Origin: Neolecta irregularis DAH-3
Taxonomy: Eukaryota; Ascomycota; Neolectomycetes; Neolectales; Neolectaceae
Assembly (NCBI GenBank): GCA_001929475.1
Contig: LXFE01002924.1
Span: forward strand, 142-22,729
DNA length: 22,588 bases
Reading direction: 5' to 3'
This document shows, piece after piece, positions 11,401 to 21,798 of the stretch; within the stretch, counting starts at the first letter, position 1, and each line of letters begins with the position of its first letter. The notes below the pieces were generated by a model. That model searched no databases. It saw only the letters and a program-made list of their open reading frames with translations, and had not been told where the DNA came from. A program made the position numbers and the translations under genes.

Positions 11401-14400
11401 TTCAACGAAATGTATCTTTCAAGATCTTCGCGCGTACTCGTGAAGATCATTTGATCGGTTATCTTTAGCTGGAATATGTTTTGCCGAAGCTCTTTCTTTA
11501 TTTTCTTACAATATAGCCAATTGATGTTGTGCATATAAATCGCTCTGGCCTCATTTCTCGCGTCATGGGAGATCATGGCCGTGGTGTTGTTCACCCAGGT
11601 ACTAGGAATGGCAACATCCATAGTGTACCCAGTAAAGTCGACGAAAAGCTCGAATCCTTGTGTGCCACTAAAGCTATTGATAAGCTCAGATTAGTTTGTG
11701 ATTAGGAAAGAATATGTACCTCAAAAAGATGTACATAGAGCATATCGAAATCGGCTTGTACAGGATTAAATCTCCGCGGAATGTAGAGAATGACAGGTCG
11801 TTTTGCCTTAGATATACCCGCGACATATAGGCACTTCAATGACTTGACGATATCGAGATTACAATTGGAACCGCGGGTTAAAATATTGACAGTGGGGTTA
11901 CCGTGTCGAATAGGAGTAGGCCCAATACTGTCTATGGTGGTGTTTTTCGGTGGAGCCCCAAGTCCCGATAATAAATTTGATAGTTTTGAAAATGAGTTTC
12001 GTAGTTTCGATTGTAGTTCTCCATCAATCTTCGCCAAATCCATGTCATCTTGAATTTTTTGAAGCAACCGGGTCATATAAGATTTACGAATCCGTTCTTG
12101 ATGTTCATAGAGATATTGATGGAAAACCGCTGAATCTCCTTGTATTAAGGTCCTTCTTACGATCATTTTTTCCTCGGAATCAATTGGAAGCTGGGGCTTC
12201 AGCAATGAAAAGGACACATATCTTACCGCAATATCTCTCAAAAATTCGTTAATTTTAAAAATATTTTCTTGCAGAAAATCATTCAAAACTTCCATATAAC
12301 TTTCCTTAGCGCCGAAAAGCATGTCATTGGCAAGGTTCTGAATCACCTTGGCGATAAGCATCAGCCCTCTCCGATTTTCTTTTCCAATTGTCAGCTTTGT
12401 TAGCTCTTCGCTGTCAGGAGAGACTATTGCAGGACAAATAAATCTTAGAAATACAAATCCTGAGCTTAGCAACGGAAATATCTCGGTTTGATACCCCCAA
12501 CTGCCTTTGTGGCACTTCGAGGATGTAATTCGCTTGCTTTCAGGTCTATATGGGCACATATATCTCGCAAGAGCACTGGGAAATCTTTCACAGAATCGCA
12601 GATCTGATCGATGACTCTTTGAGTAACTAGAATGAGTTGCATGACATTATCCGAGAGGTCCACATCTGGACCAGCCTTTTGAGGATCTAGTTCGATATTT
12701 AATTGCCCCGAGTGTTCCAAAAGATCGTGGATTATTGGCTGCAAAACAGTCTTGAGATACTCAGATCCGTGAGCTTGAGCAAAAGCCGAAAGCATTTTTG
12801 TCGCCATAGAGTTCCTGCGGAGAATTCCAGTTTGCTCAATAGATTGTTCCAACTCATCAGTAATAATTTCCTTTAGCACTTCCAATGCTAAAAGACCTTC
12901 CGCCTCACAGTCAAAAATATTGAACAGGATTTCTGCATAGGAATCGACTTCGGAAGCAGGACAAGCGTCGACTACAGCTAGAGCGCAGGTTTTGTCACTC
13001 ATAACGTACTATATACCTATTAGTTCAGTGAATCGGCAATAACGGACTTCTATGACACGAGCTAAACGATCGTCCTCATTCAGGACCGTAAGATCCTCAA
13101 TGCGCGGACCGTATTCTTTGGAAAGTTGCAGTAATACACGAGTAAGTATTTGCATTGCTGCAATTCGAGTTCGAACATCATCCTGTTGACCTATACCGAG
13201 GACAAGCTCAAGACCTGACTCGAGATTCGCTGTAACGAGGTTTGATAGTGATTGGGTTGTGAGTTCACGGATCATGGCTACTTCTTTGCCTTCTTTATCC
13301 TGTTGGTCAGTGCAGGGTCATCAAATGTTTTCACTTCTGGACGGCTGCTACGCTTGAGAATTTCAAGGATGAAAGTGAAAAGCATTTTGACCAATTTACG
13401 CCGGGACTCAACTGAATCTTCCTCATCGCAAGGCAAGAGCATTAACTGATAGAGAAGAGGTTCGGTTGCTTTCAGAGCCATTAAATCGAGCTCCTTCTGT
13501 ACCCGGTCAACAGTTCGAGTTGAAAACTCCATCCAACTACATAGTATTGTCATCAAGAGGCTTTGAACCTTCCTGAATTCTTAGTTAAAAAGATTTCATT
13601 CGAACGAACCTCTCTTCCGCAAATGCCAAGATTTCTTTCTTCCGCGATATTGTTTCTATTAGTCCACATGCTTTGATTTTAATGCTTGTCGAATCCTTCC
13701 CAAGATTACTCACATACTTACTAAGAAGCATGACAACAGCTCCAAGATCATAATTAATCGAGGTATGTAGAGGGTTCTCCATTCGTTCAACAACGGTACG
13801 CAATACTACAATAATTTGATCCACAAGAAGAGTATTGGCGGCATTAACGTTTGCTGAACCACCATTGAACAACTGTCTAACAAGCCGTTCCATTTCTTGA
13901 AAAATAAGACCAAATACACGGATACCGAACTCAGAACCGAACGTCTCTCGTATTGTTTCACGGATTGCAACATCTTCATGAGTGAGAAGGCAAGCGGCTT
14001 GTTCAATAAATTGATTGAGAAGATCATCATCAGCACCGGCCTGATGGAGCTTCGGCGAAATGAAATCCGTTATCCTGCTTCCACCTAGTGCAGCCAGGAA
14101 GCCAGTAAGATTGCTCCACTCAGCAAACGTTGACTACTGTTAATATATATTCCGCATGAGACTACTTGATCCTGCGTAGGAGCTCGGCCAGACAGCGAAT
14201 TGCTCTTACGATGACTCTTCAGATAGATTGTTAACGAGTTCCACCGTCTATAGGCTCCTTCCCAAGCGGCTAAATTTGCGGCAGATGGACGTGTGAGCAA
14301 CCTTAGACGTGCTCTGATTTGTTTTTGGACAGCTACACGACCTAAACTATCAAGGTAAATGTTGAGGCATAATTATACCCATGACAACAAAGCTCTCTGA

Positions 14401-15485
14401 AGCCAGCTCTGCAAATACTGGATAGTCTGACATAGCTGTATTGCGAAGCGCTTCAATAACAGCGGAATTCTCCACTGTTCTCACACATGTACAAATAGAT
14501 CCGAAAATCTTCACAGCGCGTGAGCATGTTTCGGGATTTGGAGAATAAAGGAGCATCAACAAGGCTACTTGAACGCCTGTAGTCTCGCCTGTACGTTCAG
14601 GGAGCTCCACTCCAGATGCAGCTAAATTCTTTCAATTAGAAATATCTCTGAAGAGTATCTCACCCCATTGCTTTGCAGTAAGACATTACGATCATTTAAA
14701 TACTTTTCCATAGCAGTTAATGTACTCATTAGCTGGTCGACATCCCGGATATTCAAAATGATCCTTGCAAAAGAAATCGTAATGCGAGTACTACAAGTTG
14801 GTCAAAGCTCCGATCCTTCCTGGAATATTTACGTAAACTTCCAGAATGCGACCATTGAGCTTTCTTGATTTGGAATTGCCCTGAATCCATTTGCATTTGT
14901 TGGATTAACGACCTTTAGGATCAATTCAACAGCTATTGGAGGTAAGTCCTGTCATTTGATGCAACAGACCTCGCTCCCTTACCGTCTTCTGAATGCTCTC
15001 AAGGCACGAGGAGAGACTGTCTGTAAACAGTTGAGCATCTTCTTCCTCCTTGACGTTAAGAAATTATGGGCGTTGGGGGATGTCTCAGTTACCTCGAGTA
15101 CAGATACAACGTTTGATCTATGTCGTTGTAGAATGTCCCTGATATTGTCTATCTTCCTGTTGTTGTCTCCAGATTGGGCTGAAGGGGACCGAATGCTTCC
15201 TTCAGAGCTTGCATATTCGCCATCAGCACGCACACGATCCATTGACGCAATAAGATATGCTAACGCAAAAGGATTGAAAAAGAGGAAGTGGTGATATTTA
15301 GATGCACCCTGACAACCATGTCCAGACTAATAATATTCCAGCATTCAGGGGGCTGGCCGATTGGTTCGTTCGAAGCATCCATTAGCAATGGCTGCCCTCA
15401 TTATCCATATTAATACATAAAAGTCCGCTCTTCGTGATGTGGCACGAACAATGAATGATATATTTCTGTTTAGAAAGAATACCGA
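8500..15485 (-). CDS. IRA1: IRA/neurofibromin-type Ras GTPase-activating protein; 5' end unresolved
   Basis: Neurofibromin-family proteins stimulate GTP hydrolysis by Ras and lower Ras-cAMP signalling. Exons traced on the minus strand: 15242-15093, 15048-14983, 14948-14833, 14790-14664, 14628-14379, 14341-14166, 14133-13610, 13572-13335, 13299-13048, 13008-12495, 12459-12227, 12190-11720, 11684-11262, 11222-11049, 11013-10794, 10759-10482, 10444-10247, 10213-9649, 9613-8806 and 8767-8500. From ATG 15242 they give 2016 aa with all phases closed. Key blocks: TGFLAALGG; the arginine-finger segment LRRNSMATK (R~697); GAP signature FLRFICPAIVSP (~807-818); LSGLGAPP; Sec14-PH region LYVAGISKAKRPVILYI and FTGYTMDVAIPSTW; LYHISTLEEI-like PH strand; C-terminal HEAT-like region with PRAFVVMGTLANED. 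An open, family-like frame continues upstream to 15485 (FFLNRNISFIVRATSRRADF) but is broken by two compensating frameshifts. Compared with human NF1, most of the first ~400 residues are missing or lie in the actin promoter area. Confidence 0.93.
12191..12226 (-). other. In-frame, stop-free 36-nt intron inside the Ras-GAP domain
   Basis: The donor GTAAGA follows FLRDIA and the acceptor is CCCCAG; a 30-nt version ending at GCTGAAG is also possible. Length is a multiple of three and contains no stop, so the retained form would add 12 residues (VRYVSFSLLKPQ) after the FLRDIA helix. It is called an intron because of the good donor, branch-like GCTGA and typical length. Without RNA data, constitutive, alternative and absent splicing cannot be told apart. 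Confidence 0.55.
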
Positions 15486-15667
15486 TTATTTTGTTGTTGG
15501 TGACGTCGATGCTGACGAATACCCAAATTTAGGGCGTTGGCTGGTTCATAGCCCATAAAGCCAACCTCCAACCAAGTAAGGGTCAAGATCTCCGTCTCCA
15601 CCTACTCCTCTTTAGTACCTTTGTTCTTGCCGCCTTCTTAGTATTCTTCGACCGCGCAAAAGTTAAC
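15486..15667 (+). promoter_or_regulatory. Actin promoter region, head-to-head with the Ras-GAP gene
   Basis: Less than 200 bp separate the actin start from the last Ras-GAP-like frame. Visible elements are a symmetric CCCAAATTTAGGG box at 15522-15534 that resembles a CArG/MADS site but with seven central A/T instead of six, a TGACGTCG half-CRE at 15501-15508, and an inverted repeat GTTGGCT/AGCCAAC at 15536-15542 and 15559-15565. A pyrimidine-rich tract (15590-15635) precedes the start codon. Function is inferred from position only. Confidence 0.4.
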
Positions 15668-17112
<1,445 letters not shown>

Positions 17113-17347
17113 GAGATCTCGTAGTAGTAGTAGTCGTAGTCAAATATTGGCAAATTGGTTTCCCGTTATTTTCTTGTCCCTCACTCGATGCACCTGGACA
17201 ACTATTTGGTGTGCACGTGAGTATAAACTTTGAGAAAATTCCGTTGCCCCAGCTCTGAAATCGCCTCAGCTGATTTTTCATCCCCCGATATACAGTTTCA
17301 ACAGTGTAATTCTTCTGAACTCTGACCAATACTGTCAAATCTCAGAG
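17113..17347 (+). promoter_or_regulatory. Spacer between actin and HIS3, HIS3 upstream region
   Basis: These 235 bp lie between the actin stop and the HIS3 start on the same strand. A GTA trinucleotide run is at 17121-17140 and a CACGTG E-box at 17214-17219. A TGACTCA box (17091-17097), the consensus for Gcn4/AP-1 factors, lies just upstream in the last actin intron. The elements are seen in sequence; regulation is inferred. Confidence 0.35.
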
Positions 17348-18065
17348 ATGCTCAGAACAGCATCCCTTGATCGCAAGACCAACGAAACTCATGTCAAAGT
17401 GTATTTGTCATTGGATGGGGGTCCTTTGCCGACAGAAATCGTTTCAGACATCCAGTCTCACCATTCAACAGAGTTTGATGTTTCCCAAAATATCCACATT
17501 GATACTGGAATTGGCTTTTTAGACCACGTATAGACGGGTTATTACCATTTAATAGCCCTAGATGTTATACGCCCTTTCGAAACATGTAGGATGGTCCTTA
17601 TCTTTATTATGTGTCGGCGATCTCTATATAGACGACCATCACACTGCTGAGGATTGCGCGCTTGCTCTTGGAAGTGCTTTCAAATCTGCATTGGGAGAGC
17701 TGAGAGGTCTTCGGAGGTTTGGGTCAGGTTATGCTCCGTTAGATGAAGCGCTCTCGATGTCAGTGGTAGATTTGTCGAACAGACCATATGCTGTAATCGA
17801 TTTGGGGTTGAAAAGAGAAAAGATTGGTGGTTTGAGCACAGAAATGATACCTCATTTTCTTCAGAGTTTTGCGCAGAATGCAGGAATTACTTTACATGTC
17901 AATTGCTTTCGTGGAGATAACGATCATCATCGGTGCATCTCATACTTACTGATTTATTAATGCATTAGTGCGGAGAGCGCTTTCAAATCCCTCGCCTTGG
18001 CTCTCAAAATGGCTTGCGAGCGGACAGGAAGCAACGAAATTCCTAGCACAAAAGGCGTTCTATAG
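17348..18065 (+). CDS. HIS3: Imidazoleglycerol-phosphate dehydratase
   Basis: Manganese enzyme converting imidazole glycerol phosphate to imidazole acetol phosphate, a step of histidine biosynthesis. Three exons, 17348-17527, 17562-17932 and 17969-18065, with 34- and 36-nt introns, encode 215 aa, close to yeast His3 (~220 aa). Motifs: [15 protein letters not shown] near the N terminus, [12 protein letters not shown] across the first junction, metal site [13 protein letters not shown] (about residues 80-92), [29 protein letters not shown], and the second metal motif RGDNDHHR joined to AESAFKSLA across the second junction. The C terminus STKGVL is the family ending. The start is the ATG next to TNET homology, with no earlier in-frame alternative that fits. 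It is a stand-alone enzyme, as in fungi, not fused to the HisB phosphatase as in some bacteria. Confidence 0.97.
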
Positions 18066-18422
18066 CAGTTATAGAAAAGTGACCCTCTTCAGGTCAAGAT
18101 ACTGCTTTTTGGCAAGGCTTAGTGTATTGGTTTGCTCTGCCTAATACTTCGAATTATCGATTGCATATTGTAGTTGTTTTATATTTATATATCTCGTTTC
18201 GAAGGATTTTTAAAAATTGAAGGATTTAACTAGCATATACTGAATGACTTCAAATAATACCATGCAAAACAGTCATTATCTGAACCGTCATTTATACGTA
18301 CTGGATATTTTCATGTATCTCTTGTACTCCAGCGCGAATGAAATTGCTCCATGATTTCATTAAAGTGGCGGCGGTTCTTTGGACGTTGAGTCCTTATCAC
18401 CGACCTCCGAGGAAAATCGAGG
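18066..18422. other. Spacer between HIS3 and RAD3
   Basis: These 357 AT-rich bases between two genes on the same strand hold the HIS3 3' end and the RAD3 promoter. A small minus-strand frame (18311-18538) runs into the RAD3 5' exons and is judged an antisense shadow. A short stem GACC/GGTC lies just past the HIS3 stop (about 18080-18095). I see no RNA gene. Confidence 0.5.
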
Positions 18423-21230
18423 ATGTTGTACGCTTCATCGATTGCCCTGACAAGTCTTGATACTCTTTCAGGTTTCATATAGATGATCTTCCGGTTCATT
18501 TTCCGTATCCAAGAATATATCCCGGTGCAACGTTTCATTTAGCTGATTCATTGTACTGATAATTCAGAGCAATATTCGTATATGAATGATCTTAAACGAA
18601 CACTGGACGCCGGGGCATATTATAATTTCCAAAAAGTTGAAGGCTAATTCAAAGGGTCACTGCGTGCTTGAAATGCCCTCTGGAACAGGGAAAACAGTCT
18701 CTTTACTTTCACTAATCGTCGCCTACCAAATGGTATTTATTACCAATATCAAATCTTCCTAGCCTTTTAGCATTATCCAGAACATCGGAAACTCGTATAC
18801 TGCTCACGAACCATGTCTGAAATCGAGAAAGCATTGGTTGAACTGAAGAATCTCATGGCATTTCGGGCTAGGGAACTGAGGAAAGTTGAGGATTTTCGAG
18901 GGTTGGGACTTACGAGCCGCAAAAATTTGTGTCTGCATCCCTCGATCAAGAATGAGAAGAAAGGAACTGTCGTTGATGCGCGATGCCGGAGTTTAACAGC
19001 TAGATTCGTGAAGGATAAAAAACGAGCAGGAGAGGATGTCGAGTTATGCGACTTCCATGAGGTTTCTATATTGTCATGGCTTTTGTTAATGTTGAAGAAC
19101 TTGGAAAATCTAGAGTCGCACGATTTGATACCATATGGAGTCTATACCTTTGATGGATTGTTGAAATATGGCGTGGAAAATAAGCAATGCCCCTACTTCA
19201 CGGCGAGACGAATGGTAGAGTTCTTTTTGTGCAATGATCTAACCCATCAGATGCCTTACTGCAATGTTATCATCTATTCATATCATTATCTACTTGATCC
19301 AAAGATTGCCGAAAGAGTCTCGAAAGAACTTTCAAAAGATTGTATCGTAGTTTTCGACGAGGCCCACAATATAGGTTCCCATGTTCCAACTGTCTGTGCT
19401 AAACCACAGACAACGTCTGTATCGAATCACTGAGCATTGACCTGACTGATGATTCACTGAGGCGTGCTGGTAGAGGCGTTAGCAGTCTTTGCAAAAGGAT
19501 TGACGAGTATATCATTTCACATTTTATTTCTGATGTCAGAATGAAACAAAATGATGCGGTAAAATTGCAAAATGAATACCAAAAGCTTGTAGATGGATTG
19601 CGAGCTGCCGACGAAGCTCGAGAGGAGGATTCTTTCATGGCTAATCCTGGTATGTTTGCCGTTAGATTTGGTCTCAATTTTAGCTCTACCAGACGATTTG
19701 TTGAAGGAAGCTGTACCCGGTAGTATACGAAGAGCCGAGCACTTTGTGGCTTTCCTGAACAGATTTGTCGAATACTTGAAGGTTTAATACCTGCTTGCAC
19801 ACTGCTTAGAGAAAGACGAGAATGAAGGTGCGTCATGTTATCGCCGAAACTCCAGCTTCATTTCTTCAACACTTGAAAGATCTTTGCTTTATAGAAAAGA
19901 AACCATTACGGTACTGGATTTTATTTAAAGATGTTTTGATTTTCATAGGTTTTGTGCTGAACGTCTTACTTCGCTTGTTCGGACGCTTGAGCTTTCACAA
20001 ATCGAAGATTATCAAGCACTACAGGAAGTAGCAACATTTGCAACCCTTGTAGCGACTTATGATAAAGGCTTTTTATTGATCCTTGAACCTTACGAATCCG
20101 AAAATGCGACTGTTCCGAATCCAGTTTTTCATTTAACCTGCCTCGATGCATCTATTGCAATTAAACCTGTCTTTGAGAGGTTTAGTAGTGTGGTAATCAC
20201 GTCTGGCACGTTGTCTCCGCTCGATATGTATCCCAAAATGCTACAATTTAATACTGTCATTCAGGAATCTTACAGTATGACTCTTGCTAGAAACTGTTTT
20301 CTGCCAATGGTCATTACTCGAGGATCTGATCAGGTGGCTGTTAGTTCGAAATTTGAGGTAAGAAATGATCCCAGCGTTGTGAGGAATTACGGAAATATCT
20401 TGATCGAGTTTTCAAAAATCACTCCTGATGGGCTGGTTGCCTTCTTTCCCTCGTATCTCTATATGGAGAGCATAGTTAGTATGTGGCAAACCATGGTAGA
20501 CCCTCTTATAGTCCAGCTAATCGAAGGGAATTTTGGATGAAGTTTGGAAGTACAAGTTGATTCTTGTCGAGACTCCGGACAGTCAAGAAACGACCTTGGC
20601 ACTTGAGACATATCGACAAGCATGTAATAATGGGCGAGGTGCCGTTCTTCTTTCAGTTGCTCGTGGAAAAGTTTCTGAGGGTGTTGATTTCGATCATCAG
20701 TACGGTAGGACAGTACTAATGTTTGGAATTCCTTATCAATACACGGAATCTCGGATCCTAAAGGTAAATTTCTAGCTTTTTTAAAACTTACTTGCTTGGC
20801 TCGTCTTGAATTTCTCCGAGATAATTACCGTATAAGAGAAAATGATTTCCTTACCTTTGATGCGATGCGTCACGCGGCTCAGTGTTTAGGGCGAGTACTT
20901 CGAGGCAAGGACGACTACGGGATCATGGTACTGGCCGATAAGCGGTTCGGGCGCAACGATAAGCGCAGCAAACTGCCGAAATGGATACAGGCATATCTGA
21001 CTGAAGGTTCAACGAATTTGAGTACAGATATGGCATTGGCCATGGCAAAAAAGTTCTTGAGAGCAATGGCGCAACCATTTGGCGCCAAAGATCAGGAAGG
21101 AATCAGTCATTTGAGTGTGAAACAATTGCAAGACCGACAGCGAAACCAATCGACTGTGCATGGCGAGCTAGACGATTTGGAAGACATTGACGTGGGTGAT
21201 TTTGATGATTATGAGACGCAGATAGCATAG
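18423..21230 (+). CDS. RAD3: TFIIH DNA helicase Rad3/XPD
   Basis: A 5'-3' Fe-S helicase of TFIIH that opens DNA in nucleotide excision repair and takes part in transcription initiation. Fourteen exons: 18423-18427, 18472-18524, 18568-18614, 18655-18732, 18771-19061, 19098-19214, 19251-19374, 19410-19506, 19540-19649, 19684-19781, 19816-19910, 19949-20495, 20527-20763 and 20799-21230; 776 aa with all phases closed. The N terminus reads [20 protein letters not shown]. Walker [10 protein letters not shown] (~41-49), DEAH box (~233-236), Fe-S cysteines C115, C133, C154 and C189 (the last in QCPYF), [27 protein letters not shown] and [19 protein letters not shown] are all present. The C terminus is acidic ([17 protein letters not shown]). 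Intron 3 is GC-AG, and intron 13 ends in TG instead of AG. The close match to yeast Rad3 throughout supports a fungal source. Confidence 0.97.
18615..18654 (+). other. GC-AG intron in RAD3
   Basis: The family requires [18 protein letters not shown]. Splicing GGG|GCATAT to CAAAG|GGT (40 nt, branch-like GCTAAT) restores it exactly. A GT-AG alternative of 19 nt would insert a foreign AYYNFQK-like stretch. Confidence 0.75.
20764..20798 (+). other. Apparent GT-TG intron in RAD3
   Basis: The exon before ends ESRILK and the exon after begins [16 protein letters not shown]; these are contiguous in Rad3/XPD. The 35 nt between them start GTAAAT and contain an in-frame TAG, so they must be removed, but they end in CTTG. 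The nearest AGs (20775, 20820) give stops or the wrong frame. It is a genuine non-AG acceptor, a mutation, or a one-base sequence error. Confidence 0.7.
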
Positions 21231-21290
21231 ATAGAAAGAATTAAATTATTTGAGAAAGATAATTGGAATACAGTTTGGTTTAGTTTTGTA

Positions 21291-21390
21291 CAGTTTAATT
21301 TCAACCAGTTTTGAACAGTTTAATTTCAACCAGTTTGTACAGTTTAATTTCAACCAGTTTTGAATAGTTTAATTTCAACCAGTTTTGTAA
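21291..21390 (+). repeat. Four-copy 24-26-bp minisatellite
   Basis: The unit CAGTTTAATTTCAACCAG plus a short TTTTGAA or TTTGTA tail is repeated at 21291-21315, 21316-21339, 21340-21364 and 21365-21390. Copies are nearly identical in the core and differ mainly in the tail; a degenerate partial copy precedes them (21271-21290). A minus-strand frame through it is low complexity and probably not a gene. Confidence 0.9.
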
Positions 21391-21410
21391 AGGTTTGTTA
21401 CGTTTTGTTT

Positions 21411-21490
21411 TGTCAACCGGTTTGTCAACCGGTTTTGTCAACACCTTTTTTGTCAACAATTTGTCCACCATTTTTGTCAACAATTTGTCG
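21411..21490 (+). repeat. TGTCAAC short-repeat cluster with AACCGGTT palindromes
   Basis: Five exact TGTCAAC units (21411, 21423, 21436, 21451, 21475) and one TGTCCAC variant (21462) recur at 11-15-bp spacing. Two give perfect 8-bp palindromes AACCGGTT (21415-21422 and 21427-21434). The cluster lies just past the 24-26-bp minisatellite and may derive from it or have been slippage-expanded separately. Confidence 0.8.
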
Positions 21491-21798
21491 GTCGTCATTG
21501 TCATATGTATTCTTTAACTACAATAGCCAAGCTTCCAAGAGATATCCATGATAATGCCAAAATTACACAAAAGTACGTCAAACATATCTATGGAAACCCA
21601 AAATCAGTGTATCCGCAAAAGGGGAACAGAAAGTCGTAACATTGAGCAGATGAGATAATCATCTGTAGTACTCGGATAAAATAAGGTGATTATATGAACC
21701 TCGGAACAAACCGTGTAAAGGTTGATCGATACGATTTTAGTGCAAAGAGTAAACGCGATACTCTTCTAATTCTTTAAATTTTTTTAAATTTTCAGGGG

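Larger units (their letters stand above)
21231..21798. other. Convergent RAD3-forkhead spacer with minisatellites
   Basis: These 568 AT-rich bases lie between two facing stop codons. The RAD3-proximal part carries the tandem repeats listed separately. The remainder (21500-21798) shows no gene, RNA or repeat that I can support and is probably the forkhead 3' UTR. Confidence 0.6.

Noticed and set aside
15457-15490. Possible 17-nt intron ending TTTCTAAACAG upstream of the Ras-GAP exons
   Set aside because: The sequence reads better as exon in the frame FFLNRNISF, which resembles the family; the acceptor-like string is probably coincidental.
18311-18538. 75-residue minus-strand frame upstream of RAD3
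   Set aside because: It is antisense to the first two RAD3 exons, whose splicing is supported by conserved [13 protein letters not shown]; no family resemblance of its own.
21301-21504. 67-residue minus-strand frame rich in K, L, V and T
   Set aside because: It is produced by translating the minisatellites and has low-complexity periodicity only.
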